6,495 nucleotides of DNA, taken from positions 1 through 6,495 of the forward strand of contig CALAKE010000511.1 in NCBI GenBank assembly GCA_937922775.1, in the 5' to 3' direction. The translations under genes and the position numbers were made by a program. Position 1 is the first letter of the stretch, and each line of letters starts with the position of its first letter. Below are positions 1-6,288 of this stretch, piece by piece. The notes below the pieces were generated by a model that was given only the letters and a program-made list of their open reading frames with translations, did no database searches and had not been told where the DNA came from. The stretch is from an uncultured bacterium (GTDB lineage Bacteria; Acidobacteriota; UBA890).

Positions 1-1
1 C

Positions 2-232
2 GAGATCCTCGCCTGTCCGGAAGACAAAACGCCCGTTCACATCGCTGAGGCCGATCTCCTCGAGGCCCTCAATGAGCGCATTCGACAGGGTGCCGTCAAG
101 AACCAGAGTGGAGACGTCGTCACCGAAGAGCTCACCGAGGGGCTCGTGCGTGAGGACGGCAAGCGCCTCTATCCGGTCCGCGATGACATCCCGATCATGC
201 TCATCGACGAAGCGATTCCACTCGAGCCCTGA
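2..232 (+). CDS. Trm112-family small protein (3' part, N-terminus outside window)
   Basis: The frame is open from the first complete codon to a TGA at 230-232, leaving 76 visible residues. It begins EILACPEDKTPV, the N-terminal signature of the Trm112/YcaR (UPF0434) family, and ends with the conserved element GKRLYPVRDDIPIMLIDEA. Only a few N-terminal residues should be missing. Family members act as small partner or activator proteins of methyltransferases or related enzymes; the partner is not visible here. This copy has a single Cys in CPEDK and no second Cys pair, so it is a non-zinc-binding variant and more acidic in its middle section than E. coli YcaR. The next gene starts 28 bases downstream. 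Family assignment is solid by sequence signature; the specific role is unknown. Confidence 0.85.
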   Translation, partial: EILACPEDKTPVHIAEADLLEALNERIRQGAVKNQSGDVVTEELTEGLVREDGKRLYPVRDDIPIMLIDEAIPLEP

Positions 233-260
233 GGCCGGTTTGAGGCCAGCGAGACGGGAG

Positions 261-1535
261 ATGGGGGCCGTCCGACCAGGCGGCGGGCCGGTGCACGCGC
301 TCGTAGCGACTCTGGTTTGTGGGTTGCTCGCGAGTGGTGCCGCGCGAGGCTCCGGATCAGTACAAGAGTCCGAGGTCCTGCAGGAGGCCCTTGCCGATGA
401 GGCCGTGCGGGAGGCCCTCGCTGCCATTGACGCCGACACCGAGCGGACGGCCGGCTTCCTCGCTGACATCGCCGCCATCGTCTCGCCCTCCGGGCATGAG
501 CACGACCGTGCTCGCTCCGTCGCGGCGCGCATGCGGGAGATCGGGCTCCAGGAGGTACGGGTCGACGAGAGCCCCAACGCCGTGGGTGTGGTGCCGGGGA
601 GCTCGGGGCGAGCGCTGGTCTTTATTGCTACCCTCGACGACCTGGCGGACGTCGCCGATCACCAGCGCGCCGCGCCACATCCGCCTCGGATCGAAGGTGA
701 CCGCGTCGTCGGACCAGGCACGAACACCTCATCGACAACGGCCGCGGTTCTGGCGGCGGCTGAAGCCCTCGTTCAGTCGGGAGTCCGGCCGTACCACGAC
801 ATCGTCTTCGCGGCGGTCGCCCAGGAAGAGACCGGCCTGGTAGGGATGAACAATATCTACGACGAATACCGCGACCGCGCCGTCGGGTTCGTCGATGTCC
901 TGGGCGATGGGCGCAGTATCAGCTATGGGGCCCTCGGCATCCATTGGTGGCGCGTCGTGGCCCATGGGCCTCCGGGCCACAGCTTGGGCGGCGGTCTGCC
1001 CAACGTCAATCAAGGCATCGCCGGCGCCGTCGAGCGTATCCTTGCACTGCCGCAGCCGCAGGAGTACAACGAGTTGCGCACCGTCCTGAACATCGCCCAG
1101 ATTCACAGCGGCACGGTGTTCAACCACAAGCCGGAGACGGGATGGTTTTCTCTCGACCTGCGCTCGCTCGACGGTGACGTCATCTCCGAGATGGAGGCCG
1201 ACGTGCGGGAGATTCTCGCGTCGGTGAGCGAGGAAACCGGCATAACATTCGAGATGGAGCCCTTCCAGATCACGCCTGGCGGGCAGATTCCCGGCGCCTT
1301 GGATTCCAAGCTGGTGCAGACTTCAGTGGCGATCTCTCGCCACATGGGATTCGAGCCGCGACTCGGCAACTCCGGCTCCTCGAACATGAACGTCGCGGTG
1401 GGGCAGGGTACGCTGGCGATTGGTCTCGGCGGCGGCCGCGGCGGCGACCGTGCAACACCCGACGAGTGGGCCGATATCCCCGCCATGATCCGCACTGCCA
1501 AGCACGTCCTGCTGCTGGCGGTCGCGCTGCGCTAG
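261..1535 (+). CDS. Exported M20-like metallopeptidase homologue with degenerate metal site
   Basis: A 424-residue protein with the M20/M25/M40 peptidase layout. ATG 261 is chosen because upstream in-frame starts, including ATG 72, lie inside the Trm112 gene; GTG 291 is an alternative. A basic or neutral start followed by a hydrophobic stretch (about residues 11-26) and small residues suggests a Sec signal peptide. The family landmarks run in order: SPSGHE (76-81), the HxD region as ATLDD (123-127), the bridging-Asp region as GPGTNTSS (151-158), QEETG with the catalytic Glu pair (189-190), a possible acidic ligand in GDG (Asp216), the dimerisation-domain motif GPPGHS (236-241) and the C-terminal ATPDEW (398-403). 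By comparison with active members, the first His is Thr124, the bridging Asp is Thr156 and the final His is Ala398. Three usual zinc ligands are therefore absent although the fold motifs remain. It is probably a non-catalytic or repurposed M20 protein; the ligand is unknown. Confidence 0.8.
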   Translation: MGAVRPGGGPVHALVATLVCGLLASGAARGSGSVQESEVLQEALADEAVREALAAIDADTERTAGFLADIAAIVSPSGHEHDRARSVAARMREIGLQEVRVDESPNAVGVVPGSSGRALVFIATLDDLADVADHQRAAPHPPRIEGDRVVGPGTNTSSTTAAVLAAAEALVQSGVRPYHDIVFAAVAQEETGLVGMNNIYDEYRDRAVGFVDVLGDGRSISYGALGIHWWRVVAHGPPGHSLGGGLPNVNQGIAGAVERILALPQPQEYNELRTVLNIAQIHSGTVFNHKPETGWFSLDLRSLDGDVISEMEADVREILASVSEETGITFEMEPFQITPGGQIPGALDSKLVQTSVAISRHMGFEPRLGNSGSSNMNVAVGQGTLAIGLGGGRGGDRATPDEWADIPAMIRTAKHVLLLAVALR

Positions 1536-1598
1536 CCCTGAGCGGGTAGACTTCCTCCACTTGATTGAACTCGTAGCCACGCTGCGGAGAGGAAGATC

Positions 1599-2780
1599 AT
1601 GACCGAAATCGGGAGGCATTTGAGCGACGATGCTCTGATCGAGATGGCACGGGCGCTCGTGCGGATTCCCAGCGTGCTCGGGGACGAAAAGCGAGTCGCC
1701 GAGCTCGTAGCCGATGAGATGCGCCGCCTCGGCTTCGATACCGTCGAGATCGACGCCACCGGCAACGCCGTCGGGGTGGTCGAGGGCTCGGCGGCTGGTC
1801 GGACTCTCCTCTGTGACGCCCACATGGACACGGTTGATGTCCTGCCCCGCGAGGCCTGGCGGCACGACCCGTTCGGCGGAGAGATCGAGGGCGATCGCAT
1901 CTACGGCCGCGGCAGCTCCGACATGAAAGGGGCGCTGGCCGCCATGGTGCATGCTGCCGCCGGCCTCGATCGGGAACGGCTCGCGGGGCGCGTCGTGGTT
2001 TCGGCTTCGGTCGGCGAAGAGCTCATTGAGGGAGCGGCATTGCGTGACGTCATGGAGCGGCACTCCCCCGATTATGTCGTCATCGGGGAGGCTTCGGAGC
2101 TCGATCTCGTACGCGCCGGCCGCGGCCGAGCGGAGCTTGTTTTGGAGACGAAAGGGGAGCCGGCGCACGCCTCCACGCCGCGGCTCGGTGTCAACGCTGT
2201 GCACCTCATGACCCGCGTCATCGAGCAGATCGAGAGGCTCGAGATGCCCACCCATCCGTTCGTCGGCAGCGGCGTGATGTGTTTGACGGACATGATTTCG
2301 GTGCCCTATCCGGCTCATTCGGTGGTTCCGAGTGGCTGTCGAGCAACGTACGAGAGGCGCCTGTTGCCCGGGGAAACGAAGGATGGGCTGATGACGGAGC
2401 TCGAGGCCGCCTGCGCGCGCGCCGGCGCTGAAGATACCGCCATTCGTCTCGCGACTGCCGAGTACGAGACCTACACCGGCGTCGTGTGGAGCGAGCCCAA
2501 ATGGTATGACCCCTGGGAGCTGGCCGAGGGGCATGAGCTGGTGCAGGGCGCACTGGCCGGCCTCCGCAGCGCAGGACTCGACCCGAAGATGGCCAGCTAC
2601 CAGTTCTGTACCAACGGTGCCTACAGTGCCGGCACGGCCGGGGTTCCCACCATCGGCTTCGGCCCCTCCCGTGAAACCCTGGCACACGTCGTCGACGAGT
2701 ACGTCGAGATCAGCCAGCTCATCGAGGCCCGCCGCGGCTACACGGCGATCGCAGAGGCCGTCCTGGGCACACCTCGTTGA
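1599..2780 (+). CDS. M20 metallohydrolase, YgeY-like (peptidase/deacylase)
   Basis: A 393-residue zinc hydrolase with no signal peptide, hence cytoplasmic. All expected dizinc residues are present: His75 and Asp77 in DAHMDTVD, bridging Asp108 in GRGSSDMKG, catalytic Glu140 and ligand Glu141 in VGEEL, Glu164 in IGEASE, and His363 in LAHVVDEY. His190 in PAHAS marks the dimerisation domain. The C-terminal pattern (PKWYDPW near 300-306, FCTNG at 336-340, IGFGP at 352-356) resembles the YgeY-type selenium-metabolism-linked hydrolases more than ArgE or DapE. Substrate cannot be read from the sequence; relatives cleave amide bonds of N-acyl amino acids or small peptides. ATG 1599 has a good Shine-Dalgarno (AGAGGA, 1588-1593, spacing 5). 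It lies 73 bases before the activase gene in the same direction, so joint transcription with the HypD system is likely. A role in providing hydroxyproline from peptides or acylated forms is inference. Confidence 0.88.
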   Translation: MTEIGRHLSDDALIEMARALVRIPSVLGDEKRVAELVADEMRRLGFDTVEIDATGNAVGVVEGSAAGRTLLCDAHMDTVDVLPREAWRHDPFGGEIEGDRIYGRGSSDMKGALAAMVHAAAGLDRERLAGRVVVSASVGEELIEGAALRDVMERHSPDYVVIGEASELDLVRAGRGRAELVLETKGEPAHASTPRLGVNAVHLMTRVIEQIERLEMPTHPFVGSGVMCLTDMISVPYPAHSVVPSGCRATYERRLLPGETKDGLMTELEAACARAGAEDTAIRLATAEYETYTGVVWSEPKWYDPWELAEGHELVQGALAGLRSAGLDPKMASYQFCTNGAYSAGTAGVPTIGFGPSRETLAHVVDEYVEISQLIEARRGYTAIAEAVLGTPR

Positions 2781-2842
2781 ACGACGGATTTCTCAAACAG
2801 CCCGCCAAAGGTGATAATGACCGGAGGAGGAGGGGCTGACTC

Positions 2843-2856
2843 AGGACACACGTATG
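2843..2856 (+). promoter_or_regulatory. Ribosome-binding site of the activase gene
   Basis: AGGA at 2843-2846 stands seven bases before ATG 2854. A much stronger-looking purine run, GGAGGAGGAGGGG at 2823-2835, lies 18 bases from that start. No ATG, GTG or TTG lies in frame between an upstream TGA at 2818-2820 and ATG 2854, so 2854 remains the best start. What the distal run does is unclear. Confidence 0.5.
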
Positions 2857-3759
2857 GCTTCCGGCGTCATCTACAACATCCAGCGATACTCTACCCATGA
2901 CGGTCCGGGTATCCGGACCACTGTGTTCATGAAGGGCTGCCCGCTGGCCTGCTGGTGGTGTCACAACCCCGAGGGGCGCGACATCAAGCCGGATCACTCC
3001 ATCGCGGCGAGCCGGTGCATCGGCTGTGGCGAGTGCGAGGAGGCTTGTCCCGAGGGTGCGGCACTCCTGACCCCCGACGGCCCGATCGTGGATCTGGACC
3101 ACTGCATCCATTGCGGCGCCTGCGCCGAGGTCTGCCCCACCGAGGCTCGCAGCCTCATCGGACGCGAAATCTCTGTCGACGAGCTCATGCTGGAGGTCGG
3201 CAAGGACCGGATCTTCTATGAGGAATCCGGAGGCGGTGTCACCTTTTCCGGTGGCGAGCCGCTCATGCAACTCGAATTTCTGCTCGCCGCCCTCGAAGCC
3301 TGCCGGGAGAGTTGCTACCACACCGTGGTCGATACATCCGGTTCGGCGAGCATGGACACGCTCGAGCGGGTCGCGGCGGAGGCAGACCTGCTTCTCTTCG
3401 ACCTCAAGCACATGGACGATGCGGTGCACCGGCGCTACGTGGGCGCCAGCAATGTACAAATCTTGGAGAACCTGAGTCAGCTCGCCAAGATGGGCCAGGA
3501 CGTCTGGGTGCGTCTGCCGCTCATCCCCGGGGTGAACGACGACGAGCAGAACATCGACGCCACGGCGACCTTTTTGGCCTCGCTTGAAAAGCAGTATCCG
3601 CTACACTTGCTGCCCTACCACCGCGTCGGCAGCGACAAATATCGGCGCCTGGGAAAGCCTTATCCAATGGCGGGGCTGGAGCCTCCATCAGAGGAGCAGA
3701 CTGCGGTCATAGCAGAACATATGCGATCCTATGGAATAGAGGTGAGGATCGGGGGATGA
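2854..3759 (+). CDS. Glycyl radical enzyme activase (HypD-activating enzyme)
   Basis: A 301-residue radical-SAM activase. The N-terminus carries the activase signature STHDGPGIRT (13-22). The CxxxCxxC triad for the SAM-binding 4Fe-4S cluster is Cys29, Cys33 and Cys36 (CPLACWWC). Two ferredoxin-type CxxCxxCxxxC motifs follow at Cys55/58/61/65 and Cys84/87/90/94, as in activases of dehydratase-type glycyl radical enzymes; the short PflA type lacks them. SGGEP at 132-136 is the SAM-contacting GGE motif, and later elements (DTSG, DLKHMD, LIPGVND, LLPYH) are all in place. The protein would reductively cleave SAM and abstract hydrogen from the glycine of its partner, here almost certainly the hypD product just downstream. 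Length and motifs are complete with no sign of decay. Its stop TGA overlaps the start of a 27-codon frame that leads into hypD. Confidence 0.95.
   Translation: MASGVIYNIQRYSTHDGPGIRTTVFMKGCPLACWWCHNPEGRDIKPDHSIAASRCIGCGECEEACPEGAALLTPDGPIVDLDHCIHCGACAEVCPTEARSLIGREISVDELMLEVGKDRIFYEESGGGVTFSGGEPLMQLEFLLAALEACRESCYHTVVDTSGSASMDTLERVAAEADLLLFDLKHMDDAVHRRYVGASNVQILENLSQLAKMGQDVWVRLPLIPGVNDDEQNIDATATFLASLEKQYPLHLLPYHRVGSDKYRRLGKPYPMAGLEPPSEEQTAVIAEHMRSYGIEVRIGG
3739..3758 (+). promoter_or_regulatory. Strong Shine-Dalgarno before the 27-codon linker frame
   Basis: GAGGTGA at 3739-3745, inside the last codons of the activase, matches the anti-Shine-Dalgarno core well and lies ten bases before ATG 3756. 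AGG at 3745-3747 gives a second register with eight-base spacing. The site is too far (about 90 bases) to serve hypD directly. It either supports the linker frame or is a coincidence of the Glu-Val-Arg codons. Confidence 0.4.
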
Positions 3760-3839
3760 TGGAGACTCGGAAGGCAGTTGAGTTTCGGAGGCTGATGAAG
3801 ATTCGAAGGATGATGGATAGTCAGAGGGTGATGTCATGA
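3756..3839 (+). CDS. Possible 27-residue basic linker peptide between activase and hypD
   Basis: A reading frame of 27 codons plus stop that exactly bridges the two genes. Its ATG 3756 overlaps the activase TGA (ATGA), and its TGA 3837-3839 overlaps the hypD ATG (ATGA). The product would carry eight Arg/Lys against three acidic residues. After Met-Met it is built from four hexapeptides of pattern [E/K/D]-x-[R/Q]-[R/K]-x-[M/V], for example EFRRLM and KIRRMM, then Ser. It has no signal peptide, Cys or recognised domain. I do not recognise a family. Translation through it would deliver ribosomes to the hypD start. The frame may instead be a by-product of a repeat that copied a ribosome-binding site. 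Whether the peptide is made is unknown. Confidence 0.35.
   Translation: MMETRKAVEFRRLMKIRRMMDSQRVMS
3762..3833 (+). repeat. Four tandem degenerate 18-bp repeats in the activase-hypD gap
   Basis: Units are 3762-3779, 3780-3797, 3798-3815 and 3816-3833, with no indels between them. Unit 2 and unit 3 match at 14 of 18 bases, units 3 and 4 at 12 of 18, and unit 1 is the most diverged (10 of 18 to unit 2). Each unit has a purine-rich half ending in a Shine-Dalgarno-like AAGG or GAGG core and, in units 2-4, a terminal TGATG. ATGATG at 3756-3761 looks like the tail of a further unit. The period is a multiple of three, so the linker frame is preserved. The last unit supplies the ribosome-binding site of hypD. 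Confidence 0.7.
3824..3838 (+). promoter_or_regulatory. Ribosome-binding site of hypD within the last repeat
   Basis: GAGGG at 3824-3828 is seven bases before ATG 3836, and the extended sequence GAGGGTGA resembles the GGAGGTGA consensus. It is a normal-strength site that fixes ATG 3836 as the hypD start. The N-terminus after this ATG also aligns with HypD relatives without extra residues. Confidence 0.7.
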
Positions 3840-6196
3840 ACGAAAGAGTCAAGCGTCTTAGGGAGCTCAGTTTGGCCACCCGTCCATCCATTTCCTCCGA
3901 GCGGGCCGAGCTTCTCACTGATTTCTACGTCGAAAACGACGGCAAGTACTCGGTGCCGGTCATGCGGGCCCTCGCCTACAAGCACCTGTGTGAAAACAAG
4001 AGAATCTACATCGGTGACGACGAGCTCATCGTCGGCGAGCGCGGTCCCAGGCCCCTGATTACCCCGACCTTCCCCGAGCTTACTTGCCACAGCCTGGAAG
4101 ACCTCGACATCCTCGATTCTCGCGAAAAGACCAGCTACGGGGTGGAGGTGGGAACCAAGGAAGCCTACGAGGCGAAGGTCATCCCGTACTGGCGTGGTCG
4201 GTCGACGCGCGACCGTGTCTTCGAGCTCCTGCCGCAGGAGTGGCTGGACGCCTACGAGGCCGGCCTGTTCACCGAGTTCATGGAGCAGCGGGCACCGGGC
4301 CATACGGTCGCCGACGGCAAGATCTACCGAAAGGGCCTGAGCGACTTCAAAGCGGAGATCGCCGCCCACATCGCGGCCCTCGACTTCGGCGCGGACGCAG
4401 ACGCGTTCCGCAAGCGAGAGCAGCTCAAGGCGATGGATATCGCCGCCGATGCGGCCATCATTTTCGCCGACCGGCACGCCGAGCTGGCGCGCCAGATGGC
4501 AGGGGAGACTGACGACCCTCAGCGGAAGTCAGAGCTTCTGCGCATCGCCGCCAACTGCGAGCGGGTGCCGGCGCAGGCGCCGCGCGACTTCTGGGAGGCC
4601 CTGCAGGCCTACTGGTTCTATCACCTCGGCGTCATCACCGAGCTCAACGGCTGGGATTCCTTCAGCCCTGGGCACCTCGACCATCATTTGGGCCCCTTCT
4701 TCGAGCAGGAGCTGTCCGCCGGCTCGCTCGACCGCGAAGGCGCCAAGGAGCTTCTCGAGTGCTTCTGGGTGAAGTTCAACAATCACCCCGCGCCCCCCAA
4801 GGTCGGCGTGACAGCGGCGGAGAGCGGTACGTACACCGACTTCGCCAACATCAACATCGGTGGAGTGACGGTGGACGGCGCCGACGCAGTGAATGAGGTC
4901 AGCTACCTGCTGCTGGAAGTCGTCGACGAGATGCACATTCTGCAGCCCAGCAACAACATTCAGCTTTCGCACAAGAACCCCGACCGCTTCGTCGAGGCCG
5001 CCGCGCGGGTGATCCGGCAGGGGTATGGCTTCCCGTCCGTTTTCAACTCCGACACTGTCGTGGAAGAGCTGTTGCGGCAGGGCAAGTCGCTGGAGGACGC
5101 ACGGGAGGGTGGCACCAGCGGATGCGTCGAGGCGGGTGCTTTCGGCAAGGAAGCCTACATTCTCACGGGCTACTTCAACCTGGTGAAGATCTTGGAGATC
5201 ACCTTGAACCAGGGTCGCGACCCCCGCACGGGCAAGCAACTCGGCCCTGACACAGGGGACCCCACCGAGTTCGACAGCTTCGACGATTTGTTCGAGGCTT
5301 GGGTCGCCCAGGTGAATCACTTCGTCGACATCAAGCATCGCGGCAATCAGATCTTCGAGCAGATCTACGCCACGACGATGCCGGCGCCCTTCTTGTCGAT
5401 CATCACCGACGACTGCATCAAAAACGGCAAGGACTACAACGCCGGTGGGGCGCGCTACAACACCTCCTATTTCCAGGGGGTCGGAATCGGCACCCTCACC
5501 GACAGCCTTGCGGCCATCAAGCAGCAAGTTTTCGAGAAGAAAGCTCTCGGCATGGAAGAGCTGCTCCTCGCATTGAAGGAGAACTTCGATGAGCGCGAGC
5601 CCCTGCGTCAGACCCTGATCAACAAGTCGCCCAAGTACGGCAACGACGACGACACGGCCGACGACATCATGGTGGCTTGTTTCGAGACCTTCTTCGAGGC
5701 TGTCGAGGGCCGGCCGAACACGCGCGGCGGCGAGTACCACATCGATATGCTGCCAACGACCTGCCACATCTACTTCGGCTCGGTGACGGGGGCTACGCCG
5801 GATGGTCGCCACTCCAGCATGCCTCTCTCCGAGGGAATATCGCCCGTGCAGGGGGCAGACCGTAACGGCCCGACCGCGGTCATGAGGTCGGTCGGGAAGA
5901 TGGACCACGTGAAGACGGGAGGGACCCTCCTAAACATGAAGTTCACCCCACAGCTGCTCGAGTCGGATGACGACCTGAGGAAGCTGGGGCACCTCATTCG
6001 CGGCCACTTCAAGATGGGCAGCCACCACGTACAGTTCAACGTGACAACGGCCGAGCACCTGCGGGAGGCGCAAGAGAATCCGGAGCAGTACCGCCACTTG
6101 ATTGTTCGAGTCGCCGGCTACAGCGACTACTTCTGCGACCTGTCGCGCGAGCTGCAGGACGAGATCATCTCCCGCACGGCCCACGAGACGATTTAG
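3836..6196 (+). CDS. hypD: Glycyl radical trans-4-hydroxy-L-proline dehydratase
   Basis: A 786-residue glycyl radical enzyme of full length, about the size of Clostridioides difficile HypD (785). The PFL domain fills most of the protein, and the Gly-radical domain ends it. The thiyl-radical Cys430 and catalytic Glu432 lie in GTSGCVEAG. The radical Gly761 is in VRVAGYSDYF, 25 residues from the C-terminus. Relative to the C. difficile numbering I recall (Cys434, Glu436, Gly765, Asp278, His160), the offset is a constant four, giving Asp274 in NGWDSFSPG and His156 in APGHTV. Long identical blocks such as FTEFMEQRAPGHTV, DMLPTTCHIYFG and NGPTAV support HypD rather than choline lyase, glycerol or propanediol dehydratase, or PFL. 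It converts trans-4-hydroxy-L-proline to 1-pyrroline-5-carboxylate and is oxygen-sensitive once activated. No N-terminal microcompartment-targeting extension is seen. Substrate assignment is inferred from these family motifs. Confidence 0.93.
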   Translation: MNERVKRLRELSLATRPSISSERAELLTDFYVENDGKYSVPVMRALAYKHLCENKRIYIGDDELIVGERGPRPLITPTFPELTCHSLEDLDILDSREKTSYGVEVGTKEAYEAKVIPYWRGRSTRDRVFELLPQEWLDAYEAGLFTEFMEQRAPGHTVADGKIYRKGLSDFKAEIAAHIAALDFGADADAFRKREQLKAMDIAADAAIIFADRHAELARQMAGETDDPQRKSELLRIAANCERVPAQAPRDFWEALQAYWFYHLGVITELNGWDSFSPGHLDHHLGPFFEQELSAGSLDREGAKELLECFWVKFNNHPAPPKVGVTAAESGTYTDFANINIGGVTVDGADAVNEVSYLLLEVVDEMHILQPSNNIQLSHKNPDRFVEAAARVIRQGYGFPSVFNSDTVVEELLRQGKSLEDAREGGTSGCVEAGAFGKEAYILTGYFNLVKILEITLNQGRDPRTGKQLGPDTGDPTEFDSFDDLFEAWVAQVNHFVDIKHRGNQIFEQIYATTMPAPFLSIITDDCIKNGKDYNAGGARYNTSYFQGVGIGTLTDSLAAIKQQVFEKKALGMEELLLALKENFDEREPLRQTLINKSPKYGNDDDTADDIMVACFETFFEAVEGRPNTRGGEYHIDMLPTTCHIYFGSVTGATPDGRHSSMPLSEGISPVQGADRNGPTAVMRSVGKMDHVKTGGTLLNMKFTPQLLESDDDLRKLGHLIRGHFKMGSHHVQFNVTTAEHLREAQENPEQYRHLIVRVAGYSDYFCDLSRELQDEIISRTAHETI

Positions 6197-6202
6197 AGCA
6201 GA

Positions 6203-6248
6203 GTGGTGGCAAAACGGGAGGCCGGTTGTTACGCTACCGCCTGCTTTT
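6203..6248 (+). terminator. Possible weak intrinsic terminator after hypD
   Basis: GTGGTGGC (6203-6210) can pair with GCTACCGC (6233-6240), an eight-pair stem with two G-U pairs around a 22-base loop, followed by a T-rich run (CTGCTTTTCT). The loop is long and the T run is interrupted, so this may be only partial termination or chance. Its place just after the hypD stop, before an apparently unrelated gene, is what favours it. Confidence 0.3.
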
Positions 6249-6274
6249 CTGCCTTATTCCTCCGATGCGTGTTT

Positions 6275-6288
6275 GGAGTCGATTTGTG
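6275..6288 (+). promoter_or_regulatory. Ribosome-binding site favouring a GTG start at 6286
   Basis: GGAG at 6275-6278 is seven bases before GTG 6286. The in-frame ATG 6265 has no purine-rich site in front (it follows TTCCTCCG), and the in-frame ATG 6295 would be 16 bases from GGAG. This decides the start chosen for the last gene. Confidence 0.45.

Noticed and set aside
11..25. Single CP motif in the Trm112-like protein as a zinc-binding site
   Set aside because: Only one cysteine is present in the visible protein, so a four-Cys zinc site as in zinc-binding Trm112 members is not possible.
72..260. Upstream extension of the M20-like gene to ATG 72 (487 residues in all)
   Set aside because: The extra 63 codons overlap the Trm112 gene in another frame and give a Ser/Arg-rich sequence with no family similarity. 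ATG 261 places the signal peptide at the N-terminus.
301..330. Lipoprotein signal around Cys20 of the M20-like protein
   Set aside because: The residues before the Cys (TLV) do not fit the lipobox, and the Cys lies inside the hydrophobic core. An ordinary Sec signal is more likely.
1536..1598. Promoter between the two M20 genes (TAGACT at 1547, TTGATT at 1561)
   Set aside because: No -35/-10 pair with 16-18 base spacing could be matched around either hexamer, so there is not enough to call a promoter.
1323..2687. Long minus-strand open frame (454 codons) opposite the hydrolase
   Set aside because: High-GC codon bias leaves the antisense frame open. The translation has no recognisable motifs, and the opposite strand encodes a clear M20 enzyme.
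4529..5908. Long minus-strand open frame (459 codons) opposite hypD
   Set aside because: Shadow of a strongly conserved glycyl radical enzyme; no domain signature in the antisense translation.
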